A stretch of 10,902 bases of DNA, taken from Desulfobacterales bacterium (GTDB lineage Bacteria; Desulfobacterota; Desulfobacteria; Desulfobacterales; UBA2174_A). This document shows positions 1-8,100 of this stretch, one piece after another. Made by a program: the position numbers and the translations under genes. The notes under the pieces were generated by a model. That model worked only from the letters and a program-made list of their open reading frames with translations, did no database searches and was not told the origin of the DNA. Location of the stretch: NCBI GenBank assembly GCA_025454075.1, contig JALOPD010000204.1, forward strand, positions 1 through 10,902, read 5' to 3'. How positions within the stretch are numbered: position 1 is the first letter of the stretch; each line of letters opens with the position of its first letter.

Positions 1-15
1 CGGGAGCCTGCGCGC

Positions 16-324
16 ATGACACTGACCAAAGCCGTAATAGCGGATGCCATCCACCAGGAACTCGGTTTCCCCAAAAACCGGGCCGCCGAACTGCTGGAGT
101 TGATGCTGGAGTTGATGAAAACCAGGCTGCAGAAGGGCGAAGACGTGCTCATCAGCGGGTTCGGAAAATTCTGCGTCAGGACCAAGAAAGAACGCCGGGG
201 CCGTAATCCGGCGACCGGCGAGGACATGCGGTTGTCCGGCCGTAGAGTAATCACCTTCCGCTGCTCGCATCTGCTCCGGAAAAAACTGAACGGCGACCGT
301 CCCTTGCCGGACCGCTTGAATTGA
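16..324 (+). CDS. ihfA: Integration host factor alpha-like DNA-bending protein (HU/IHF family)
   Basis: The 102-residue product is a small nucleoid protein that should bind the DNA minor groove as a dimer (IHF: with a beta subunit) and bend it sharply. It acts in site-specific recombination, transcription and replication. Visible are the N-terminal helices (residues 3-40), the family signature GEDVLISGFGKF (41-52), and the beta-arm GRNPATGED (62-70). Pro65 matches the position of the intercalating proline of E. coli IHF-alpha. RRVITFR (76-82) and the C-terminal helix follow. The length is normal (E. coli IhfA is 99 residues). The ATG at 16 gives the canonical MTLTKA start and has GGGAG at 2-6 nine bases upstream. 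Reading as IHF-alpha rather than HU rests on the MTLTKA start and the C-terminal extension past KLNG. HU cannot be fully excluded. The gene upstream lies outside the window. recC follows after 105 bp in which I see no clear terminator or promoter. Confidence 0.93.
   Translation: MTLTKAVIADAIHQELGFPKNRAAELLELMLELMKTRLQKGEDVLISGFGKFCVRTKKERRGRNPATGEDMRLSGRRVITFRCSHLLRKKLNGDRPLPDRLN
94..117 (+). repeat. Exact 12-bp tandem repeat inside ihfA
   Basis: The 12-mer CTGGAGTTGATG occurs twice back to back (94-105 and 106-117) and encodes LELM-LELM at residues 27-34. Compared with E. coli IHF-alpha the protein has no extra length here, so this may be a chance result of codon choice in an amphipathic helix and not a recent duplication. 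Confidence 0.8.
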
Positions 325-429
325 AGCGACTCCTGCGCCGGTCGCCGCTCTGAACCCCGAGCGCCCGGGTCTGTCACCGGCCTCATCCCGGAACGGCATG
401 GCCCCGGAACCGTCCCCGAGCACGAATTC

Positions 430-3400
430 ATGCCTGGATTCTTCATTTTCACCAGCAACCGCATGGAGGTGTTGGCGGAACGTCTGGCCGAGGTGCTGCG
501 CGCGCCCCGGTCCGCGCCCATGACCCCGGAAACCATCATCGTGCAAAGCCGCGGCATGGAACGCTGGCTGTCGATGGAGCTTGCCCGGCTGAACGGCATC
601 AGCGCCAATGTCCGCTTCCCGTTTCCCAATGCATTCCTCGAATCGGCGTTCCGGGCGGTGGCCGACGTTGCGCCCACGACCTCGGCCTTCGACCCCGACG
701 CCACGGCCTTCCGCATCATGGGCCTGATCGATGCGCATTCCCGCCGCCCCGAATTCGACTCCCTGCGCCACTACCTCGCCGAGGATCCGCAGGCGGTCAA
801 GCGCTACCAGCTGGCGCGAAAAATCGCGGACCTCTTCGACCAGTACCTGGTGTTCCGCCCGGAGATGATCGCCCGCTGGGAGGCCGGACAGAACGAACCC
901 TCGGAGCACCACCGCTGGCAGGCCCTGCTCTGGCGCGAGCTCGCGCGGGCCGCGCCGGGGGCGCATCGGGCGGCCCAGCGGCGGCTCCTGGCCGAGGCCG
1001 TGCGCCGGGGCGATGCGCGCCTGGCGGCGCTGCCCGGGAGGGTGTTTCTGTTCGGGGTGTCCTATCTTCCCCGATTCCACCTGGAGCTGCTGGCCGAGCT
1101 GTCAGAGACGGTCGAGGTGCATGCGTTCTGCATGAACCCCTGCCGCGAGTATTGGGCCGACATCGTCTCCGAGCGCGTCGTGCATCGCTGGCGGCGGAGA
1201 ACGGGGAATTTCGAAGACGTCGAGAGCCGGCTGCACCTCGAGCGCGGCAACCGGCTGCTCGCCTCGCTGGGGACCCTCGGGCGCCATTTCCTGGACGCGC
1301 TCACCGAGGTGTCCGGCGTCCAGGACGAGGGCTTCGTCGCGCCCGAGTCCGATTCTCTGCTGGGCCGGGTGCAGTCCGACATACTTGATCTCCGCGACGC
1401 CCGGCGGACGGACGGACTTTCGGCGGACGGCTCCATTCTCATCCACGCCTGCCACAGCCCCATGCGCGAAGCCGAAGTCCTCCGGGACCAGCTGCTGGCG
1501 ATGTTCGAAGCGGACCCCCAGCTCCGGCCGGCCGACGTCATTGTCATGACTCCCGACATCGAGGCCTGCGCGCAGTACGTATCGGCCGTGTTCGGCGCTC
1601 CGGGCGCCCCGGGGCAGCGCATCCCCTTCTGCATCGCCGACCGCGGTCCGCACCGCGAGAGCGGATGCCTGCAGGCCTTCTTCCATCTGCTTGATCTGCG
1701 CGACAGCCGCTTCGGCGCCGGCGAGGTGCTGCGCCTGCTGGAGAGCCCGGAGGTGCGCCGCCGCTTCGGGCTCGCGGACGCGCAGCTGCCCCTGCTGGAG
1801 CAATGGGTTCGGGCGGCGGGCATCTGCTGGGGCGAAGACGAAACCACGCTGCAGTCGCTGGGGCTCCCCGCTCATCGCCATCACACCTGGCGCGCGGGGA
1901 TCGAGCGGCTGCTTCTGGGCTACGCGCTGCCGCCCCGGGACGTCGAGGTCTTCCACGGGATACGCGGCTGCGACGCCTTCGAGGGCACCACCGCCCGGAC
2001 GATGGGACCGTTTCTGGATTTCCTGGATCAGGTGTTCGCCTTTTCGGCCCGGCTGCGGGAGCCGCGCCGGCTGGCGGCGTGGCGCGAAGAGATCAATGCC
2101 ATGCTGGCGGCGTTTTTCCCCGCGGACGAGGAGGAACCGGCCGACCTGCAGCGCCTCCGCGGGCTCATGGAAGAGTTGGCCGGCATGGAGGCCCGCGCCG
2201 ATTTCCTGGCCGCGGTTCCGCTGGAGACCGTCAGGATTTTCCTGTCCGCCCGGCTCGATGGGGAAGGGGCCGGCCGCGGATTCATGAGCGGCGGCGTGAC
2301 CTTCTGTTCGATGCTGCCGATGCGCGCCATCCCGTTCCAGGTGGTCTGCCTGATCGGCATGAACCAGGTGGTCTGCCTGATCGGCATGAACCATGACGCC
2401 TACCCGCGCGACAGCCGGCACCTCAGCTTCGACCTGATCGCCCAGGCGCCGCGGCCGGGGGACCGCTCACGCCGCAACGACGACAAATACCTTTTCCTCG
2501 AAGCGCTGCTCTCGGCCCGCCGCCGGCTCTACATCAGCTACGTGGGTCAAAGCCTTCAGGACAACAGCCGCGTGCCGCCATCGGTCGTGGTCAGCGAACT
2601 CCTCGACGCGTTGCAGACCGGATACGGCCTGCCGGTGGAAGATCCGCTCCGGCCCCTGGTCACCTTCCATCCCCTGCAGCCTTTTTCCACGCGCTATTTT
2701 TCGGGCGGAGCGACGCTCTTCAGCTATTCCGCCGAGGACCTGCAGGCGGCGGTTGCCGCGAGCGCGCCTCTGTCCGCCGAACCGTTCATATCCGAGCCGC
2801 TGCCCCTGACGGCCGACGAAGCGGACGCCTTCAGACGGTTGGATATCGGTCGTCTGGTCTCTTTTTTCGCCAACCCGGCCCGATTCCTCCTCACGGAGCG
2901 CCTGGGAGTGCGGCTCGAACCGCCGCCGCCGACGCCGGCCGATCGCGAACCGTTCAACCTGTGCGGGCTGGAGCGGTTCACCCTCGGAACCCGGCTGCTC
3001 GATCAGCGCCTGAACGGCTGTCCCGCCCAGGCGGCCTTTGACGCGCTGCGCGCCGGCGGCCGGCTGCCGCCCGGCGCCGCCGGCGAGGTCGCGTTCCGCG
3101 GGCTCTGGGCCGAGGTGGATCGGTTCGCCGGCCGTCTCGATGCCCTGCGGCCGGCCGACGTCCCGGTAGCGATCGACCTCCGCTGGGACATCGCCGGCTT
3201 CGAGCTGGCGGCGCACCTTGCCGGGGTTCCAGGCCGAGGCTGCCTGCGTTATCGTTTCGGCAGCCTGCGCGCCAAGGACCAGCTCGAGATCTGGCTGCAG
3301 CACCTGGCGCTCTGCCGGTCGGCGCTGGCCGGGAGCGACATCGAAAGCGTGTTCGTCGGCACCGACCGCACCCTGCGGTTGGCTCATGTCTGCGACAGTC

Positions 3401-3702
3401 CGGCCGTCATGGAGGCGCTGGTGCGCCTTTACGGGCAGGGGCTCGAACGGCCGCTGCGCTTCTTTCCGAAGGCCGCGCTCGAATATGCGGGTGCGCTGCG
3501 AAAATCCTTCTCGCCGGAGCGGGCTCTGGCCGCGGCGCGCGGCGTCTGGGAAGGCGGCGATCTGCATTCCGGCGAAAGCGCCGACCCCTACTATCAGCGG
3601 TGTTTCGAAGCCATCGACCCGCTGGGCGTCGAATTCAAGACGCTGAGCCGTCAGGTCTTCGACCCGTTCCTGGACCACGCCAGCAGCGAGAGGCCGGCAT
3701 GA
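430..3702 (+). CDS. recC: RecBCD exonuclease V, gamma subunit RecC
   Basis: RecC is the scaffold of the RecBCD helicase-nuclease. It splits the duplex and scans the 3' strand for Chi. The 1090-residue product (E. coli RecC: 1122) opens with FTSNRMEVL and IVQSRGMERWL (residues 37-47), matching the E. coli start. Further family landmarks are ADLFDQYLVFRP (133-144), HSPMREAEVL (342-351), FCSMLPMRAIPF just before residue 637, and DRSRRNDDKYLFLEALL (678-694). The C-terminal inactive nuclease-like domain begins near IGRLVSFFANPARFLL. The ATG at 430 aligns with the known N-terminus, but its Shine-Dalgarno is weak. The stop overlaps the next gene. Oddity: a perfect 27-bp tandem duplication adds nine residues (QVVCLIGMN twice, 637-654) inside a conserved motif. 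No frameshift is apparent. Some Chi-contact positions differ from E. coli: R41, R45, F65 and E71 in place of T40, Q44, L64 and W70. Confidence 0.97.
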   Translation: MPGFFIFTSNRMEVLAERLAEVLRAPRSAPMTPETIIVQSRGMERWLSMELARLNGISANVRFPFPNAFLESAFRAVADVAPTTSAFDPDATAFRIMGLIDAHSRRPEFDSLRHYLAEDPQAVKRYQLARKIADLFDQYLVFRPEMIARWEAGQNEPSEHHRWQALLWRELARAAPGAHRAAQRRLLAEAVRRGDARLAALPGRVFLFGVSYLPRFHLELLAELSETVEVHAFCMNPCREYWADIVSERVVHRWRRRTGNFEDVESRLHLERGNRLLASLGTLGRHFLDALTEVSGVQDEGFVAPESDSLLGRVQSDILDLRDARRTDGLSADGSILIHACHSPMREAEVLRDQLLAMFEADPQLRPADVIVMTPDIEACAQYVSAVFGAPGAPGQRIPFCIADRGPHRESGCLQAFFHLLDLRDSRFGAGEVLRLLESPEVRRRFGLADAQLPLLEQWVRAAGICWGEDETTLQSLGLPAHRHHTWRAGIERLLLGYALPPRDVEVFHGIRGCDAFEGTTARTMGPFLDFLDQVFAFSARLREPRRLAAWREEINAMLAAFFPADEEEPADLQRLRGLMEELAGMEARADFLAAVPLETVRIFLSARLDGEGAGRGFMSGGVTFCSMLPMRAIPFQVVCLIGMNQVVCLIGMNHDAYPRDSRHLSFDLIAQAPRPGDRSRRNDDKYLFLEALLSARRRLYISYVGQSLQDNSRVPPSVVVSELLDALQTGYGLPVEDPLRPLVTFHPLQPFSTRYFSGGATLFSYSAEDLQAAVAASAPLSAEPFISEPLPLTADEADAFRRLDIGRLVSFFANPARFLLTERLGVRLEPPPPTPADREPFNLCGLERFTLGTRLLDQRLNGCPAQAAFDALRAGGRLPPGAAGEVAFRGLWAEVDRFAGRLDALRPADVPVAIDLRWDIAGFELAAHLAGVPGRGCLRYRFGSLRAKDQLEIWLQHLALCRSALAGSDIESVFVGTDRTLRLAHVCDSPAVMEALVRLYGQGLERPLRFFPKAALEYAGALRKSFSPERALAAARGVWEGGDLHSGESADPYYQRCFEAIDPLGVEFKTLSRQVFDPFLDHASSERPA
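2338..2391 (+). repeat. Perfect 27-bp in-frame tandem duplication in recC
   Basis: Two identical 27-base units (2338-2364 and 2365-2391) lie head to tail in frame, each encoding QVVCLIGMN. In E. coli RecC, as I recall it, the segment reads PFKVVCLLGMNDGVYPR with a single copy. Here the reading is IPF, then QVVCLIGMN twice, then HDAYPR. The second copy is thus a nine-residue insertion in the RecC core. Because the copies are identical at every base, the event is either very recent or an assembly artefact. Confidence 0.95.
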
Positions 3703-4853
3703 TGGACCTCGGCTCGCTCGTCATCGAGGCCCGCCGCAGCCTTCCGGAAATCGCCGCCCTCGCGCCCGGAGACCGGTTGCGGGTGAAGGTGGTCGAAGTC
3801 TATGGCCACCAGCGCGCCCTGGTGGAGCTGGGCCGCTGGCGGGCGCTGGCCAACATCGGCTTTCCGGCGGCGGCCGGCGATGAGCTGCGGGTGCGGGTGG
3901 TGGAATCCGGAGCGCGGCTGCGGCTGCAGCGGGTGACGGCGGCAGACCCGCCGGCGCTTCCGGCCGCCGGTGCCGGCGGGTCGGAAGCGGCGGTGGGCGC
4001 TCCAATGCCGACGGCCGTGCGCACCGGCCCGCTGGCGGATGCCCTGCAGCGTCTGACGGCGGCCGGGCCGCTGCCGGCCGAGGTTGAGCGGATGGCCGCC
4101 GCCCTGCGGCTTTTTCTGGCGCCGCTCGATCCGCGTTCCAGCCCCGCGGCACTTGCGGCCAGGCTCAGGGAGCTCTGTCAGGAGTCCGGAGTGTTTCTGG
4201 AACCGCGCCTCGTCGCCGCCGTCGCAAAGGCGGGCGCCGGGGCCGGCGAGCCGCAGGCGGCGGACGCCGGGTCCAGGCCGGCGCCCGAGCGCATACTGGC
4301 GACCGACCTCAAGGCCCGGCTCCTGGTTCTCAAGGCGTATCTGGACAGCGCGGCCGGCCGCCAGCTGGTACAGGAGCGCCTTGAAATGGCCGGACTGGCG
4401 CGGGCCGCCGCCGAGGTGCTGGCCGACATCCGCGCCGGCCAGGAGGCGCTGGCCCCGCCCGGGCCGCGCGCTTCCGCTCTCCCGGTGCTGCACGTCGCTC
4501 TGCCCATGCCGGCCGACGGCGGCCGGGCAGGGCTGAAGATCGCCTATGGCCGGCGTCCCACCGCCGGCAAGGAGCAGGGCCACCGGGCCGCGATCCTGCT
4601 GGAACTCGATCGGTTGGGTGCCGTCCGCGCCGATCTCACCCTCGCGGGGGGACGCCTGGCGGTGGCGGTCTTCGTTTCCCGCGCCGATCTGCGCGAGTTG
4701 GTCGACCGGCACGCATCCGAGCTCCGCGACGCATTGGCGCCGTTTTTCGAACAGGTCGCCTTTCAGGTGTCGGTCTCGACCCGCAAGATCGCCCGGTTTG
4801 CCTCCGATGAGCTGCGTCCCGGAAACGAAGCCCGGGTGGATGTGCGCGTATGA
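3699..4853 (+). CDS. FliK-like flagellar hook-length control family protein
   Basis: The 384-residue product is related to FliK-type proteins, which measure hook or needle length and switch the substrate specificity of flagellar/type III export through the FlhB C-terminal domain. The N-terminal part (about 1-65) has two GD-led beta segments, PGDRLRVKVVEV and AGDELRVRVVES, as in FliK-like proteins. An Ala/Pro/Gly-rich linker follows. The C-terminal part (about 270-370) fits the Flg_hook domain: LPVLHVALPMP, then ILLELDRLGAVRADLTLAGG, then VFVSRADLRELVDRHASELRDAL. No signal peptide or membrane segment is seen. Two adjacent ATGs (3699 and 3702) are possible starts. GAGAGG at 3688-3693 lies 5 or 8 bases upstream. 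An in-frame ATG at 3600 lies wholly inside recC and is disfavoured. The stop overlaps the FlhB-like gene by ATGA. Whether it serves a flagellum or another role is not visible here; family membership is probable, function is inference. Confidence 0.78.
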   Translation: MMDLGSLVIEARRSLPEIAALAPGDRLRVKVVEVYGHQRALVELGRWRALANIGFPAAAGDELRVRVVESGARLRLQRVTAADPPALPAAGAGGSEAAVGAPMPTAVRTGPLADALQRLTAAGPLPAEVERMAAALRLFLAPLDPRSSPAALAARLRELCQESGVFLEPRLVAAVAKAGAGAGEPQAADAGSRPAPERILATDLKARLLVLKAYLDSAAGRQLVQERLEMAGLARAAAEVLADIRAGQEALAPPGPRASALPVLHVALPMPADGGRAGLKIAYGRRPTAGKEQGHRAAILLELDRLGAVRADLTLAGGRLAVAVFVSRADLRELVDRHASELRDALAPFFEQVAFQVSVSTRKIARFASDELRPGNEARVDVRV

Positions 4854-5125
4854 AGCCGGAACCATCGAGGCGCGCGGTGGCCCTGCGCTACGACCGCGCG
4901 AAGGAAGGCGCTCCGCGCGTGGTCGCCGCGGGCCGGGGGTTGGTGGCCGAGGCCATTGTCGCCTGCGCGCGGGAGCACGGAGTGCCCCTGCAGGAGGACG
5001 CCGGGCTGGCGGCGGCGCTGAGCGCCCTCGACCTCAACGCCGAGATCCCGCCGGAGCTCTACCGCGCCGTGGCGGAAGTGCTGGCGTTCGTCTACCGGCT
5101 GAACGCCGGCCGCAGCGGGCCATGA
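4850..5125 (+). CDS. FlhB C-terminal-domain homologue (FlhX/YlqH-type)
   Basis: The 91-residue cytosolic product resembles the C-terminal fragment of FlhB/YscU export-switch proteins. Matching elements are RRAVALRYD (7-15), GAPRVVAAGRGLVAEAI (19-35), REHGVPLQED (40-49), LAAALSALDLNAEIPPELYRAVAEVLAFVYRL (53-84). True FlhB proteins have an N-terminal membrane domain and an autocleaving NPTH motif just before AVALxYD. Both are absent, so the protein corresponds to the already cleaved fragment and should not self-cleave. Stand-alone proteins of this kind are known, such as FlhX in epsilonproteobacteria and YlqH in Bacillus. As I recall, YlqH is also next to a larger partner, YlqG. The ATG at 4850 overlaps the upstream stop, with GGTGGA at 4835-4840. 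The stop overlaps the recB ATG. It probably pairs with the FliK-like protein encoded just upstream, since FliK acts on the FlhB C-domain. Confidence 0.88.
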   Translation: MKPEPSRRAVALRYDRAKEGAPRVVAAGRGLVAEAIVACAREHGVPLQEDAGLAAALSALDLNAEIPPELYRAVAEVLAFVYRLNAGRSGP

Positions 5126-8100
5126 CCCCCTTCGACCTGCTGCACTCCCCGCTGCACGGGATCAACCTCATCGAGGCGGCGGCCGGCACCGGCAAGACCT
5201 ACACCATCGAAGGGCTGTTTCTGCGCCTGGTGCTCGAAAAACGGCTGCCGGTCGAACAGATCCTGGTGGTGACGTTCACCCGCGCGGCCACCGCCGAGCT
5301 GCGCGACCGCATCTACCGCCGCCTGGCCAAGGCCCGCGACGTTTTCGCCGGGGCTGGCGACGGCGACGACGAGTTGCTGCGACACCTCGCCGGCCGCGCC
5401 GCCGACCCGGCCCAGGCGAACCGTCTGCTGGGGCAGGCGTTGACCGATTTTGACCGCGCCGCCATTTTCACGATCCACGGGTTCTGCCAGCGGGTGCTTT
5501 ACGAGAACGCGTTCGAGACGGCGTGCGCCTTCGATGCCGAGCTGATCCAGGACCAGACGCCGATTCTGACGGAAGTGGTCGACGATTTCTGGCGCCAATG
5601 GGTCAGCGGCCAGCCGCCCGAGTTCCTGCAGTTCGCCGCGGATTGCCTGGGCGGCCCGGACCGGCTGCTGGAGCTGGCCCGCAACGCCGCGAAGGCCGAT
5701 GTCGCCATGACGCCGCGGCAGGAGACGCCCGCTCTGCGGGACGAGTCGCTCCACGCGTTTCGCCGGCGGCTGGATCGTCTGCGCGCCGGCTGGCGCCTGG
5801 GCCGCGCGGAGGTGCGCCGCCTCCTGCTGGCAGCCGCGCTCGACGGGCGCAGCTACGGGGCCCTGCGGCGGACGGCGGACGGCGACCGGCCGTCGGGCCG
5901 GGAGCGGACGGTGGAGAGCCTCCTCGATGCGCTGGACGCCTATCTCGACCAGCCGTATCCGGACTGCCCGGCGCCGGCGGCCGTCGCCAAACTGACGGCC
6001 TCCGGCCTGGCCCGCGCGGCCCTGAAGGGCGGCCCGCCGCCGTCCCACCCCGTCTTCGCCGCCTGCGAGGATTTCCATCGGGCGGCCGAGGTGCTGGCCG
6101 CTGAAATGACCGGCCAGCTGCTGTTTCTGAAATGCCGCCTCCTGGAGCGAACGGCGGCGGAGCTGGAGCGGCGCACCGCCGCGCGCGGACGGGTGTCGTT
6201 CGACGATCTTCTGCGCCGGGTGGCCCGGGCGCTCGGCAGCGGCAGGGGCGATGAACTGGCCCGCACCGTGCGCGGGCGCTACCGGGCGGCGCTGGTGGAC
6301 GAATTTCAGGACACCGACGAGCTGCAGTACGCCGTCTTCGAGCGCCTGTTTGCCGCCCCGCCGCACCTGCTGTTCATGATCGGCGACCCCAAGCAGGCTA
6401 TTTACGGATTCCGGGGGGCCGACCTGTTTTCCTACCTGCGCGCCGCCCGGAAGGCAGACGCGCAGTTCACGCTCATCCGCAACTGGCGCTCCTCGCCCGG
6501 CCTGGTGCGGGCGGTCAACGCGCTTTTTTCGCGCTGCGCGGCCCCGTTTCTCTATCCGGGCATCGGATTCGCCCCGGGCAGCGCCGTGCGGCCCGAATCG
6601 GGCGCACCGTCGCCGGCGATGATCCTCTGGCACATCGCGGCCGGCCGCCACCGCGACGACGGCAAGCCTCTGACCAAAGCCGCTGCGCAGTTTCTGCTGG
6701 CAAGGGTTGTGACCGCCGAAATCCAGCGGCTCACCGCGGACCGCCCGGGAAACTGGCCGGCCGGCGCCATCGCCGTGCTGGTGCGCACCAATCGTCAGGC
6801 CGAGCTGATGAAAGCGCATCTCTCCGCGGCCGGAGTGCCCGCCGTGGTCTACAGCACCGCCAACGTGTTCGACGCGACCGAGGCCCGCGAACTCCTGGCG
6901 CTGCTCGCCAGCCTCGCCGACCCGCAGAACGCGCTGCGGCTCAAATCTACGGCGGCCACCCGCCTGCTGGGCGTTTCCGCCGCCGAAATCGCCGCCGGCG
7001 AGAATTCCGGGGACGCGTGGGAACGGCGCGTCCGCCGGCACTGGGACTACCACCGGCTCTGGACCGAACGCGGGTTCATCGCCATGTTCCGGCAGCTCCT
7101 GTCCGGCGAGGGCGTCAAGCAGCGCCTGCTGCGGCTGCCGGACGGCGAACGCCGCCTGACCAATCTTCTGCACCTGGCCGAGCTCGCCCACGGCGCCGCC
7201 GGCGAAAACGCCCTCGGCCCGGCCGGTCTGCTGGCCTGGCTCGAACGGCAGATCGATCCGCGCGCGCAGCGATCCGAGGAAGCCCAGCTGCGCCTGGAAA
7301 GCGACGACCGGGCGGTCAGGATCGTCACGGTTCACCGCAGCAAAGGACTCGAATACCCGGTGGTGTTCTGCCCCTTCGTCTGGTCCGGGTCCGCTCTGGG
7401 CGCTGGCGACGTCACTTTTCACGACCCCGCCAACGATGACCGCCTGACCGTCGACCTCAGCGGCGACAAGGCATCGCCCAACCGGGTCCACGCCCAGAAC
7501 GAGATGCTGTCCGAAAACCTGAGGATGCTCTATGTGGCCGTGACCCGGGCGCAGCAGCGCTGCTACCTCGCCTGGGGCCGGATCAACACCGCCGAAACCT
7601 CGGCCCTGTCCTATCTGCTGCGCGCGCGGGAAGAGACCGAGCGGCCGTCGGAGGCCGACTGGATCTCCCGGCTGAAATCCGAATTCAATGCCGTGGGGGA
7701 CGACGAGGCGCGCCGCCGGCTGGACGAGCTGGCCGGGGCCTCGGGCGGCGCGATCGCGATTCGCCCGCTCCCGGATGCGCAGCCGAGCCGACCCGCCAAA
7801 GGCCGTGTCCGGCCGCTCCGGTTGGCCGGCCGCGAGTTCCACGGCCGGATCGACTCCACCTGGTCCCTCGCCAGCTACTCCGCCCTGGCGGCGGCCGGCG
7901 GAGTGGATGCGCCCGACCACGACTTCGCCTTTCCGCCGGAGAGCCCGACTCCCCGGCCGGCGGACCTCGCGCCCGCGGAAGAGGGCGGGCTGCACGGGTT
8001 CCCGGCAGGCGCGCGCGCCGGGAATTTTTTCCACTCGATCTTCGAGGCCCTCGATTTCACTCGGCCGGATGCGCGCACGATCGTCGACCGCAAACTCGCG

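Noticed and set aside
313..328. CGCTT/AAGCG inverted repeat with a 6-base loop at the ihfA stop, considered as a terminator
   Set aside because: A 5-bp stem without a T-tract is too weak, so ihfA to recC read-through cannot be excluded.
387..410. CCCGGAAC direct repeat (387-394 and 403-410) upstream of recC, considered as an operator
   Set aside because: Two short GC-rich octamers 16 bp apart are not convincing, and no promoter elements can be paired with them.
1102..2421. A 439-codon minus-strand frame opposite recC
   Set aside because: It is a low-complexity shadow (rich in R, A, P, G and Q) of a gene whose + strand translation is clearly RecC. The same applies to the 403- and 404-codon minus-strand frames at 2467-3678 and 3651-4865.
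4546..5121. A 192-codon in-frame extension upstream of the recB start
   Set aside because: It overlaps the FliK-like and FlhB-like genes in another frame and is arginine/proline-rich without motifs. The ATG at 5122 matches the RecB N-terminus.
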